From Bacteroidales bacterium (GTDB lineage: Bacteria > Bacteroidota > Bacteroidia > Bacteroidales > Tenuifilaceae), in assembly GCA_013141385.1 (NCBI GenBank), contig JABFRB010000010.1, positions 1 through 64,000 of the forward strand: a stretch of DNA of 64,000 nt. The letters are read 5' to 3'. Shown here piece by piece: positions 25,916 to 33,822 of the stretch; positions within the stretch are counted from its first letter, which is position 1; the number at the start of each line of letters is the position of its first letter. The notes under the pieces were generated by a model. The model was given only the letters and a program-made list of their open reading frames with translations. It did no database searches and was not told the origin of the DNA. The translations under genes and the position numbers were made by a program.

Positions 25916-26581
25916 ATGCAAAAACTTATTTTTATACCTGCCAAACACCTGAATATCAAAAATATTATTTTCGATTTAGGTGGTGTTATTCTTAATATTG
26001 ACTACAATCTTACTTTTCAAGAATTTAAGCGTTTGGGTTTCGAAAATTTCGATGATGTGTTTAAATTGGCAAAACAAACTGGGCTTTTTAATAATCTTGA
26101 TAAAGGTCTTATAACACCACAAGAGTTTAGAAATGAGATTCGTTTGCTGGCTAAAAAACCATTAACGGATCAACAAATTGATAAGGCTTGGAATTCTCTT
26201 CTCCTCGATTTCCCGATTCCTAGACTAAAAGTGTTAGAAAGTGTTCACAAATCCTATCGAACCTTTTTATTAAGTAATACGAATCAGATCCATTGCGAAG
26301 TTTACAATCGTGATCTACAAAAAACTTATGGGGTAAGTGATCTCTCATACTTTTTTGATAAAATATACTACTCCCATGAAATTCATATTATAAAACCCGA
26401 TAGGGAGGCATTCCAAATCATTCTAGATCAAAATAAATTACTACCTGAGGAAACCCTATTTATAGATGATACAGAACAACATGTAGAAGGGGCAAAAGCA
26501 GCTGGGATTAATGCTTACTTTTTAAAATTGAAGGAAGGAGAGACGATCGAGGGGCTATTTGAAATACTTGAAGTGAACTAG
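25916..26581 (+). CDS. HAD-superfamily hydrolase (subclass IA, YihX-like)
   Basis: The product is 221 residues from ATG 25916; an upstream in-frame TTG at 25859 is close to the tRNA and unlikely. HAD motifs in order are FDLGGVILNID (nucleophile Asp), LLSNTN (motif II), the Lys in IIKPDREAF (motif III), and LFIDDTEQHVEGAKAAG (motif IV, acidic metal ligands). A helical cap lies between motifs I and II. It is probably a small-molecule phosphatase; the substrate is unknown. It is transcribed away from the tRNA cluster. Confidence 0.88.
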   Translation: MQKLIFIPAKHLNIKNIIFDLGGVILNIDYNLTFQEFKRLGFENFDDVFKLAKQTGLFNNLDKGLITPQEFRNEIRLLAKKPLTDQQIDKAWNSLLLDFPIPRLKVLESVHKSYRTFLLSNTNQIHCEVYNRDLQKTYGVSDLSYFFDKIYYSHEIHIIKPDREAFQIILDQNKLLPEETLFIDDTEQHVEGAKAAGINAYFLKLKEGETIEGLFEILEVN

Positions 26582-26634
26582 AGTTCTTAAAGTTTAGAGT
26601 TCTTGTACAGTAGATTCTAGACATTTGAATATCT

Positions 26635-27735
26635 TCATTCTTTTTCAATCAATGCTAGGCACTCCACATGGATTGTCTGTGGGAAAAAATCATACGGGAT
26701 TAGTCGTGTAACCTTGTATCCATTATTTGTTAACGCAACTAAGTTTTTTGAAAGAGTTCCAGCGCTGCATGAGAGGTAAGCAATCCTTTGGGGTTTTCCC
26801 TCGCCAATAATCCAATCAAGCACCTCCTGCTCTATTCCTGTTCTTGGTGGGTTAATGTAAAGATATACCTCTCTCCCATTATCCCGTTGCTGATTCACCC
26901 ACCCCCGAATCTGTGGAACTCTTTGTCTACAAGCACCTCTTAGAACAGTTGCATCGGGTACATTGAGTTTTGCACATTCAACGGCCTCTTTGCCAAGTTC
27001 AACACCTAAAACTTTAGCACCTGCTTTTACCCATCGAGCCATGGATATGCCTGTGCCACAGTAAAGATCTGCAACGGAATACTTATTAAGAGGGCTAAAA
27101 AAGTTTAGTGCTTCATCCAATGAACTGTTGTATAAACTAGGGATTAACTGCTGAAATGCTCCAGGGCCATACCAAAGATCATTAAAATCTAATGATCTTT
27201 CTTGCCCAAATAGTAATTTCCACTCTGCTTTTTCAAATAAACGCCTGCCCGCTGAAGGATTATAGTGAATCCAAAAACCCTGAATTCCGTTCTGTCGAAG
27301 TGCGGAAATGACTTCATCTGTTAACCAATAATCATTAAGAACCTTCTTCGCTTTAACAATCAATACAATTTGGGCTGATGTTTGAACATAGAATCCCAAT
27401 GGAAACTCAATACCAGTAGGCAAAAACTTCTTAAGTATGTTAAGAATTTCGTTTACTTCCGGCTTATGAAGAGGACAATCTGGAATATCAATTAACTCAT
27501 CCATCGATATCATCCCAAAATGCCAACCGTTTTCATCCCATCGGGTGTTTAAAGTGGTTTTATGTCTGTATCCCCAGCGATTTTCATCGGGAACAGAAAC
27601 AACGGGTTCTAGGATATCGTCCCATGTTGATAGTTTGCTTGATAGAAATGCGTATTTCTGTTGAAGGCTATCCTCCATAGTCCATTCACGATGCTTACAA
27701 CCTCTACATTCAGCAATACATCCTTTGGATAACAT
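26635..27735 (-). CDS. RumA/TrmA-type RNA (uracil-5-)methyltransferase
   Basis: The 366-residue product has an N-terminal iron-sulfur cluster motif (C6, C10, C13, and a fourth Cys in DIPDCPLH near 86). The SAM-binding core is VADLYCGTGISMARW then VLGVELGKEAVECAKLNV. The catalytic region is YINPPRTGIEQEVLDWI and the nucleophile Cys is in YLSCSAGTLSKNL, ending FPQTIHVECLALI. It methylates C5 of a uridine in 23S rRNA or tRNA; which base is not deducible. No TRAM domain precedes the cluster, so it is a short member. Confidence 0.9.
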   Translation of the reverse strand: MLSKGCIAECRGCKHREWTMEDSLQQKYAFLSSKLSTWDDILEPVVSVPDENRWGYRHKTTLNTRWDENGWHFGMISMDELIDIPDCPLHKPEVNEILNILKKFLPTGIEFPLGFYVQTSAQIVLIVKAKKVLNDYWLTDEVISALRQNGIQGFWIHYNPSAGRRLFEKAEWKLLFGQERSLDFNDLWYGPGAFQQLIPSLYNSSLDEALNFFSPLNKYSVADLYCGTGISMARWVKAGAKVLGVELGKEAVECAKLNVPDATVLRGACRQRVPQIRGWVNQQRDNGREVYLYINPPRTGIEQEVLDWIIGEGKPQRIAYLSCSAGTLSKNLVALTNNGYKVTRLIPYDFFPQTIHVECLALIEKE

Positions 27736-27770
27736 CTGGCTTTAGTATAAAATTTAGTTAAGCCAAACTG

Positions 27771-27950
27771 GGTTCACGCAAAGTCGCAAAGCACGCCAAG
27801 AGGGAAAAAACTAAAAGTTTTTTCCCTTTGCGCTCAAACCGTGAATCCAATTTGGTAGAAATTAGTCATGTCATCTTAATTGATTCTAATTTAGTTTCTC
27901 ATCAATCTTGTCTTCTTTGCGGTTTAGCGACTTTGCGTGAAATTATTTTG
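27771..27950. repeat. ~178-bp dispersed repeat, copy 1
   Basis: The element starts GGTTCACGCAAAGTCGCAAA and ends with the inverse TTTAGCGACTTTGCGTGAA, giving ~15-bp terminal inverted repeats. An internal hairpin GGGAAAAAACT / AGTTTTTTCCC sits ~30 bp in. A second, diverged copy in the same orientation lies at 34625-34800. No coding capacity. It looks like a MITE-like or structured-RNA repeat in the 5' region of both flanking genes. Confidence 0.75.
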
Positions 27951-28089
27951 TCGCTGAATAATCACACTCTTACAAATTGTTCGTCAAATTTATTAATAGC
28001 AAAAGTATCAAATATCCGTTCCTGTTAAAACAAGTTAATAATGTTCGTTAAATTTGTGTCCTAAACAACTACCAAACCACCCACCATCA

Positions 28090-28923
28090 ATGAAACAACT
28101 ATTAATCATAACCTTTTTTTGTATTTCATCATTTTATGTTTTTCCACAGCCCACAATAGAAGTTTATTTAAAAAGCAATCCATTCCAAAGCAAGGGTTCA
28201 ACGATTGAAAGTACTGAAGATACCTACGAATTGATGATTAACGAAGTTCCTCCTCGACCATTTAAAATTACTATGCGTTTTAATAAAGATGGGTATATTA
28301 TCAATGAATCGAGATTTGGGAACGCAGGCGGCAAACTCAGCGAAACTATCTACGATTATAACCAGAATCGTAAGCTAACAAAGAAAACTCATCGATACTT
28401 TGTGAATATGCTTGGCTGGAAGGTAGATGAAACCCAACTAACATACAACGATACAACGGGATACATCTCGGAAATTATCTCTTTTAAGAATAAGATTCTC
28501 GAATCCACAAGCATGATCTTTTGCGATAGTACAGGTAAACCTATTGAGGTAAGGGTTTTAGATGATAAGGGCGGTTTTTCGATGATAGAAAAGATTGGTT
28601 ACTCCCCAAATGTCAATATCATACGGGTGATGGTACTAAAATCGACAAATCAATTTGTTGGACGTTGGCTTTATCCAATAGATCAGTTGAAACCCTACCA
28701 ATCTGGTCAAATTGAAAGACAATACTATCCAAATGGTGAGGTAATGCTTGAGTCGCTAGAGGACCCAACTAAAATTGATCAAGGCTATTTTTATGAGTAC
28801 AAGCTTGATGGGCAAGGGAATTGGGTTGAAAAAAACACTTATCAGGTGACCCTTGGGAAGAACAATAAAATCAAGGATAAAAAACTTGAGCATAAGATTT
28901 CTCGAACCATTAAGTATTACTAA
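28090..28923 (+). CDS. Exported protein of unknown function
   Basis: The product is 277 residues from ATG 28090, with a signal peptide (MKQLLIITFFCISSFYVFPQ). The mature part carries repeated strands of the form GYIINESRFGNAGGKLSETIYDYN, like the YD/RHS-style or MORN-like beta-hairpins seen in Bacteroidota wall proteins; I do not assign a family. The stop is one base before the ATG of the downstream acetyltransferase, so the two are probably co-transcribed. Confidence 0.6.
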   Translation: MKQLLIITFFCISSFYVFPQPTIEVYLKSNPFQSKGSTIESTEDTYELMINEVPPRPFKITMRFNKDGYIINESRFGNAGGKLSETIYDYNQNRKLTKKTHRYFVNMLGWKVDETQLTYNDTTGYISEIISFKNKILESTSMIFCDSTGKPIEVRVLDDKGGFSMIEKIGYSPNVNIIRVMVLKSTNQFVGRWLYPIDQLKPYQSGQIERQYYPNGEVMLESLEDPTKIDQGYFYEYKLDGQGNWVEKNTYQVTLGKNNKIKDKKLEHKISRTIKYY

Positions 28924-28924
28924 A

Positions 28925-29446
28925 ATGAATGTTATTCTTAGACCTTTCGAATTAGCTGATTGCAAATCACTCCCAAAACATGCAAATAATCGATTAATCG
29001 CTGAAAATTTAAGGGATCGATTCCCTTACCCATATACCGAAATGGATGCCATTCAGTTTATTCAAATAGTTTCGAATAGCCATCCAACAACCGAATTTGC
29101 AATTGATATTGATGGCGAAGCCATTGGGGCTGCAGGGATTCTCCTAAAAGAGGATGTTTATAGGCAGAATGGGGAGATTGGGTATTGGCTTAGCCAAGAT
29201 TATTGGGGAAAAGGGATTGGAACTTGGGTTGTTGGAGAACTTGTTCGCAAAGCCTTTGATGAGTTTAAACTACACAGGGTGTACGCAGAGGTGTTCGAAA
29301 AGAATATAGCATCGGCTCGTATTCTTGAGAAGAATGGATTGGTAAAGGAGGCAACTTTAAAAAATGCGATTATTAAAAATGGTGTTTTTCAGAATCTTTT
29401 GATTTTTTCAATTATAAACCCTAACAATTTAATCGATGTCGTTTAG
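28925..29446 (+). CDS. GNAT-family N-acetyltransferase (RimJ/RimL-like)
   Basis: The product is 173 residues from ATG 28925. The fold is shown by MNVILRPFELADCKSLPKHA at the start, EIGYWLSQDYWGKGIG (acetyl-CoA pyrophosphate loop, Q/RxxGxG-like) near residue 83, and LHRVYAEVFEKNIASARILEKNG near 115, the RimJ/RimL-type signature. It acetylates an amine, perhaps a protein N-terminus. The last codons and the TAG stop lie inside the left arm of a MITE-like inverted repeat, so the C-terminus may be element-derived. Confidence 0.88.
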   Translation: MNVILRPFELADCKSLPKHANNRLIAENLRDRFPYPYTEMDAIQFIQIVSNSHPTTEFAIDIDGEAIGAAGILLKEDVYRQNGEIGYWLSQDYWGKGIGTWVVGELVRKAFDEFKLHRVYAEVFEKNIASARILEKNGLVKEATLKNAIIKNGVFQNLLIFSIINPNNLIDVV

Positions 29447-29569
29447 TTAAGGTTTAATTCTTATAACATAGGGATTCCTGCCTTCGCAGGAATGACAGTA
29501 AGAATGATGTACACACCTCTTGTCATTCCGCACTTGATGCGGAATCTCCTTAACTAAACGACATTGATT
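29431..29569. repeat. MITE-like palindromic element, 139 bp
   Basis: Outer arms of about 22 bp (ATCGATGTCGTTTAGTTAAG and its inverse ending ACGACATTGATT) match except at one base. Inside are two hairpins facing each other: ATTCCTGC CTTC GCAGGAAT and ATTCCGC ACTTGAT GCGGAAT, each next to TGACA/TGTCA. The whole block is a near-palindrome between convergent genes; it supplies the stop of the acetyltransferase gene and may also terminate transcription. Confidence 0.75.
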
Positions 29570-29577
29570 CTTTAATC

Positions 29578-30213
29578 TCAAAACTCAACGAAATAGGCTA
29601 ACAATCCCAAAAGTATTAGTACCGTTCCTGTTATCCTTTTCTCGTGATGCTCAAGGTAGTGTGAGTTAATTTTGTTGATCCCTTTTAATCCAAGGTAAAC
29701 AAGTGAGAACATTATTATTAGGGTAACTAGTAGATAGACCGAGGAAACTATCAAAACTCCTAACCACCCAATTGTTGCTGCCTGAAAATAGTAAGCCTCA
29801 ATTTCAATGCAAGGTGTAAGGAACATTGCAATGCTTAACGATAAAATAATCGCAAAATGCGATTTTTTATTTTTAAGTTTCTGCTCATTTACCTCAAAGT
29901 GATGATGATGGTGATGCGATGATCTTAAATCAATTACGAAGTAGATTATTCCTATTATTATTAATATGAGCGGGGCTGCAATTTTCGTGATGTAACTATA
30001 GTTTTGGGATAGTTTTATACCCACAAATCCAACTATTATCCCAATAAATATGGTGCTTAGCGTGTGTGAGAATCCTGTAATAAAGGTTGCAAAAAGAGTT
30101 TCCCTATTTGTCCACCTTTCGGTTTTTGAAATTGCAATTAACGGAATCCAATGATTTGGGATTAAGGCGTGTATAATGCTTAAAATCAGGCTTCCTATTA
30201 ATATTTGTTCCAT
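29578..30213 (-). CDS. Polytopic membrane protein with His-rich loop, possible metal transporter
   Basis: The 211-residue product has about six membrane helices. The first helix carries HALIPNHWIPL, like the HxxxPxH motif of NicO/HupE/DsbD-type transporters. Between helices 3 and 4 is a cytoplasmic or exposed loop with six consecutive His (residues ~100-105) flanked by charged residues. Helix 4 has MFLTPCIEIEAYYF, where Pro-Cys and Glu could line a metal path. Export or import of Ni, Co or another divalent metal is plausible but unproven. It diverges from the restriction endonuclease gene. Confidence 0.6.
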   Translation of the reverse strand: MEQILIGSLILSIIHALIPNHWIPLIAISKTERWTNRETLFATFITGFSHTLSTIFIGIIVGFVGIKLSQNYSYITKIAAPLILIIIGIIYFVIDLRSSHHHHHHFEVNEQKLKNKKSHFAIILSLSIAMFLTPCIEIEAYYFQAATIGWLGVLIVSSVYLLVTLIIMFSLVYLGLKGINKINSHYLEHHEKRITGTVLILLGLLAYFVEF

Positions 30214-30246
30214 GCGGTTTTGGGTTGTCTATTAAAGATGTGTTGG

Positions 30247-30277
30247 CAAATATAGCGATCATTCAATATTCCAGCAA
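30247..30277 (-). promoter_or_regulatory. Promoter of the His-rich membrane protein gene
   Basis: On the minus strand a TTG is followed after 20 bp by an exact TATATTTG (30247-30254), the Bacteroidota -33/-7 arrangement, 34 bp before the ATG. Confidence 0.55.
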
Positions 30278-30310
30278 TATATTGACATTCCATTGATTGA
30301 TAGAAATTGC

Positions 30311-30318
30311 TATATTTG
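30311..30318 (+). promoter_or_regulatory. -7 element of the restriction endonuclease gene
   Basis: An exact TATATTTG lies 13 bp before the ATG. With the divergent promoter it forms a perfect 10-bp inverted repeat (CAAATATAGC at 30247-30256 and GCTATATTTG at 30309-30318). Confidence 0.5.
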
Positions 30319-30331
30319 AAATAAATTAAAT

Positions 30332-31045
30332 ATGACAGAACAAGACCTAACGATTAAGATCGTTGATTTTTTTGAGAAAAAGATTTTTGAACCACATGTA
30401 AACTCATCTTTAAAAAAGAATTCAAAACTAAAATCTTATAAAATCAATCCAATAGTTGCTAAGTATTTATCGAAAGTTTTGGATGATAAATATAGCCCCG
30501 AAGGAATTGCGATGGCTCTTTACTATCCTAGAGTTTTGGGAACTTCAATTAATACTTCTTTTGGGACGCAAATTCAAAATATGTTTATTGAGCTAAATAT
30601 TGCTCAAGGCTCTCTAATTAAGGGAATGGATATTGAGTTTGTTGATAAAATAGACAAACGGAATAAATGGTGTCAATTGAAAGCTGGTCCAAATACTATT
30701 AATTCTGAGGATGTTAAACCTTTAATCAAGAAATTTACCGATACAATTAATTTGGCAAGAACCAATAAAGCTTTAGCAGGTATTAGCAATACTGATTTCG
30801 TTGTAGGTGTGCTTTACGGCGAACCTTCGGAACTGAGCATGCATTACAAAAAAATTGATAAAACGCATCCAGTGCTTGTTGGCAAAGATTTTTGGCATAG
30901 AATTACAGGTTTTCCTGATTTTTACGATCACCTAGTGGTTGCACTACATGAATGCATCAATAATTTTGATACTAAAGATTTCTTTAAAAAAGGCTGTGAT
31001 GATTTGGCTAAAGAAATAAGAAAATCACCCTTATTTCATTTTTAG
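30332..31045 (+). CDS. Type II restriction endonuclease, EcoO109I/PmeII-like
   Basis: The product has 237 residues. The core GMDIEFVDKIDKRNKWCQLKAGPNTINSED, split here as GMDIEF and QLKAGPNTINSEDV (~110-135), resembles the active-site region of EcoO109I/PmeII-like endonucleases, a PD-(D/E)XK variant with Asp and QxK. The usual acidic residue before Lys is Gln. The family and recognition site are inferred only from this motif and the adjacent cytosine methyltransferase. The gene converges on and overlaps the methyltransferase gene by 15 bp, forming a compact restriction-modification unit. Confidence 0.75.
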   Translation: MTEQDLTIKIVDFFEKKIFEPHVNSSLKKNSKLKSYKINPIVAKYLSKVLDDKYSPEGIAMALYYPRVLGTSINTSFGTQIQNMFIELNIAQGSLIKGMDIEFVDKIDKRNKWCQLKAGPNTINSEDVKPLIKKFTDTINLARTNKALAGISNTDFVVGVLYGEPSELSMHYKKIDKTHPVLVGKDFWHRITGFPDFYDHLVVALHECINNFDTKDFFKKGCDDLAKEIRKSPLFHF

Positions 31046-32275
31046 CTGTTGATAATATTTATTTAAAAACTTTACGATTGAGTATCCCACTTCTCTTCCT
31101 AAATTAACAGGAACAGCATTTCCTATTTGCTTGTATTGCTGCGCAATAGAACCAGTGAATTTCCAATCATCGGGAAATGTTTGAATTCGAGCGTATTCAC
31201 GAACCGTAAAAGGGCGTGTTTCTTCTGGGTGACATCTTTCTGTTTGCTTTTGAGCAGGACTACATGTTAATGTCAAACAGGGTTCATCCCATCCTATTCG
31301 GCGAGCCATTCCTGTTTTTCCACCACCTAAATAAAAGCTCCCACCCATGTATTCTTTTTGGATATCTTCCGGTAAATCCCGCCAATAACCTTTTTGTGGG
31401 ACTAAATCCAGTACATCCCTTTTACTTTTTGGGTACTTCGCCCCATCTGATTTAGGAACATCTGAATCGTATAATTGCCCTTTTTTTAAAGCATCCTCTA
31501 AATTATAGATATTTCTGTATGGTTTAGGGTATTCGTACTTTATATCAATGTCTTTTCGAACACCAACCAGAATAATGCGTTCCCTTTTTTGGGGTACTTT
31601 AAAATTTATTGCTTTAAGAATTTTAATTGGTGTAACATTATACCCGATTTCGTCTAAAATAGAAATCATTCCTTGTAATGTTTTTCCGCCCTCGTGACTT
31701 AATAAACCTCTAACATTCTCCCCAATACAAATTGGAGGATTTACCTCCTTAACAACTCGTGCAAATTCATAGAATAAAGTTCCTCTGGCATCATTTAGCC
31801 CGAGTTTTTTACCAGCATAGCTGAATGCTTGGCATGGAAATCCACCTGTAACAACATCGATTTTATTATGATATTCAGAAAAATCAAATGAGCGAACATC
31901 ACCTTCAAGTACTTTCCAATTGGGGCGGTTCTTTCGAAGTGTCTCACAAGCCCATTTATCAATCTCGTTTAATGCAGAACATTTTAATCCCGCCTTTTCC
32001 AATCCCACAGCCAAGCCGCCAGCACCCGCAAATAATTCTATCACAGAATATGAGTTCTGAGGTTCGGTAAAGTTGTCGTCAACTTCTTGAGTTTTAATAT
32101 TTAAAATTTCACCGAAGAGTTTTTCTACATCCAATCTTTTATATACTCTATAATTGTTAATTGGCTCCCGTACGGCAGGTAATATACCCTCACGATCCCA
32201 TCTTCTCAACGTTTCTTTGCTTTTTCCAATAAGTTCTGAAGCTTCTGACAATGTTAAGTATTCACCCATAACCAT
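31031..32275 (-). CDS. DNA (cytosine-5-)-methyltransferase with N-terminal MerR-like HTH
   Basis: The product has 414 residues. Residues ~4-60 (YLTLSEASELIGKSKETLRRW) form a MerR/excisionase-type helix-turn-helix. The C5-methyltransferase motifs then follow in order: I FAGAGGLAVGLEKAG (~81), IV GGFPCQAFSYAGK with catalytic Cys (~142), VI GENVRGLL (~183), VIII PQKRERIILVGV (~229), a target-recognition region, and X QIGNAVPVNL near 390. It protects host DNA against the paired endonuclease. The HTH may let it repress its own gene, since inverted repeats cover its promoter. Confidence 0.93.
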   Translation of the reverse strand: MVMGEYLTLSEASELIGKSKETLRRWDREGILPAVREPINNYRVYKRLDVEKLFGEILNIKTQEVDDNFTEPQNSYSVIELFAGAGGLAVGLEKAGLKCSALNEIDKWACETLRKNRPNWKVLEGDVRSFDFSEYHNKIDVVTGGFPCQAFSYAGKKLGLNDARGTLFYEFARVVKEVNPPICIGENVRGLLSHEGGKTLQGMISILDEIGYNVTPIKILKAINFKVPQKRERIILVGVRKDIDIKYEYPKPYRNIYNLEDALKKGQLYDSDVPKSDGAKYPKSKRDVLDLVPQKGYWRDLPEDIQKEYMGGSFYLGGGKTGMARRIGWDEPCLTLTCSPAQKQTERCHPEETRPFTVREYARIQTFPDDWKFTGSIAQQYKQIGNAVPVNLGREVGYSIVKFLNKYYQQLKMK

Positions 32276-32281
32276 ACTATA

Positions 32282-32313
32282 TAACCTTACACAATGGTTA
32301 CAAATATATTGTG
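32282..32313 (-). promoter_or_regulatory. Methyltransferase promoter with overlapping inverted repeats
   Basis: An exact -7 box TATATTTG (32301-32308, minus) is covered by CACAAT-N12-ATTGTG (32290-32313). TAACC-N9-GGTTA (32282-32300) lies between box and gene. These are candidate operators for the methyltransferase's own HTH domain. Confidence 0.45.
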
Positions 32314-32436
32314 GTTTTATCGTTTTCTACTTACCGTTTCATCTATATTTATTAACACTTTAACAACCCGTCTCATTTAGGTTTTGTGGTATTTGTTAGC
32401 TTAGAACAAAACTCGCTGAGATTATTTATTCAATGT

Positions 32437-33068
32437 GTTGGAAACTTAACCTTTTAAAAGGAAACCCCTTCCACAAAATACTTTTGGAAACAAACTGGCT
32501 GAAAAAAGAAGTAATTCCCAAAGGTTTGGAAAGAATCTGGCGAAAAAAAGGGAGTTTCAAAATATTTTGGAAAGAATCTGGCGAAAAAAAAGTAAGTCCC
32601 AAACATTTTGGAAACAGGCTAATTCTCCCAGAGGTGCTTCTAAACCTTTTGGAAACAAGCTGACGGAAAAATAAGTCCTCCCAAACCTTTTAGAAACAAA
32701 CTGGTGAAAAAAAAGTAATTCCCAAACATTTTGGAAACTGTTTAATTCTCCCAAAACTACTTCTAAATCGTTTGGAAACGATCCGGTGGAAAAAAAGTAA
32801 TTCCAAAAATTTTTAGAAACGAACTGGCGAAGAAAAAATAACTTCCAAAACTTTTGGAAACAAGCTGGCGGAAAAAGAACCTCCTTCCAAAACTTTTGGA
32901 AAAAAGCTGGTGGAAAAAAAGTAATTCCCAAACATTTTGGAAACAGGTTAATTCTCCCAGATGTACTTTTAATCCGTTTGGAAACGATCTGGTGGAAAAA
33001 GAACCTCAGCCCAAACCGTTTAGAAACTAGTTGGCTGAAAAAGAAGTAATTTCCAAAAGGCTTTCTAA
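32437..33068. repeat. Tandem array of ~15 imperfect 41-bp repeats
   Basis: The core TTT(G/A)GAAA starts at 32437, 32483, 32525, 32566, 32607, 32648, 32689, 32730, 32771, 32812, 32853, 32895, 32936, 32977, 33019 and (degenerate) 33062. The spacing is 41 bp, with a few 42s and 43s and a first step of 46. Unit consensus is roughly TTTGGAAACAAGCTGGCGG, then A-rich, then GTAATTCCCAAACAT. Each junction forms a dyad CCAAA-N-TTTTGG. A variant unit with TTAATTCTCCC occurs at 32607, 32730 and 32936. The period is not a multiple of three, so the open frames here are not genes. Confidence 0.85.
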
Positions 33069-33071
33069 ATA

Positions 33072-33086
33072 TGCAGGCAAAGCCTG
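33072..33086. other. Small hairpin at the array end
   Basis: GCAGGC AAA GCCTGC, a perfect 6-bp stem right after the repeat array. There is no T tract, so a terminator role is not supported. The ~100 bp from here to the HNH gene hold nothing else recognisable. Confidence 0.4.
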
Positions 33087-33189
33087 CAAGAATAAACTGA
33101 CGCAGGTGCGCTTTGCTAATCTACGCCAAACCGATTGATTATTACTATTTATTTATAACCTTGGGCTAACAGGGTGTGTTGTTTATTTG

Positions 33190-33798
33190 TTATGGTTCAA
33201 AATTATCAGATTTATCTCTATTACAACCAACGCACGTAATTCTTAAGTTATGTTCTTCTGTGCTTCCTCCTTTTGAAAGTGGAATAATATGATCGAATTC
33301 AATTTCGTCGTCCTTTAGTACTTTTCCGCAAATTTGACATTGATTGTTATCTTTTCGCACGACTTTAAGCATAATATGTCTTGGTATATAACGTCCAATT
33401 CTTCTTCTCTCATTTGTTTCAGTGAATGGTTCGTTTACAAAAAACACAGGACACAAATGACCGAAAATTGAACATTTCTTCTCAATGTCTTCTGAGGTGT
33501 TTCTTTCAGGATAATCTTCAGGTTTAAAGTCTCTGACTTCTTTTTCAAAATATTTTGTCCTTTCCTTGTCGTATGTCCCTTTCTCAAGTTGTAATTTAAT
33601 AAAATTTATGTTCTCAATTGCCTCTTCTCGTATCATTGATAAAAGCGGAAAATCCTCTACAAGCGCACCATAAGGACAATACTTCAATTCCCAACAAGGT
33701 TTACATACATTTTTTGTTCTAATTGCCCAATCTTCTCTGACTTTTTCATCAGAAGTGTCTTGGTCAAAACCAAGTAATTTTTTGATAAGTGGGTTCAT
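33190..33798 (-). CDS. HNH endonuclease with cysteine-rich N-terminal region
   Basis: The product has 202 residues. The C-terminal HNH domain (~150-202) has CQICG (zinc pair), FDHIIPLSKGGST (catalytic His), HNLRITCVGCNRDKSD (second zinc pair). The N-terminal two thirds are unusual: VCKPCWELKYCPYGALVED near residue 30 and KKCSIFGHLCPVFF near 107 supply five conserved-looking Cys, possibly a zinc or iron-sulfur site. It lies next to the 41-bp repeat array and the restriction-modification genes, suggesting a role in defence or element biology, but that is inference. Confidence 0.75.
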   Translation of the reverse strand: MNPLIKKLLGFDQDTSDEKVREDWAIRTKNVCKPCWELKYCPYGALVEDFPLLSMIREEAIENINFIKLQLEKGTYDKERTKYFEKEVRDFKPEDYPERNTSEDIEKKCSIFGHLCPVFFVNEPFTETNERRRIGRYIPRHIMLKVVRKDNNQCQICGKVLKDDEIEFDHIIPLSKGGSTEEHNLRITCVGCNRDKSDNFEP

Positions 33799-33822
33799 TT
33801 CGTCAAGTTAAATGACATACAA

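Noticed and set aside
32433-32931. Two open frames on opposite strands within the repeat array
   Set aside because: They exist only because of the A-rich repeats; a 41-bp period shifts frame each unit and no motif or start signal supports them.
32437-33068. CRISPR array
   Set aside because: The constant core is ~8-10 bp rather than 25-40 bp, the intervening parts are themselves related, and no cas gene is nearby.
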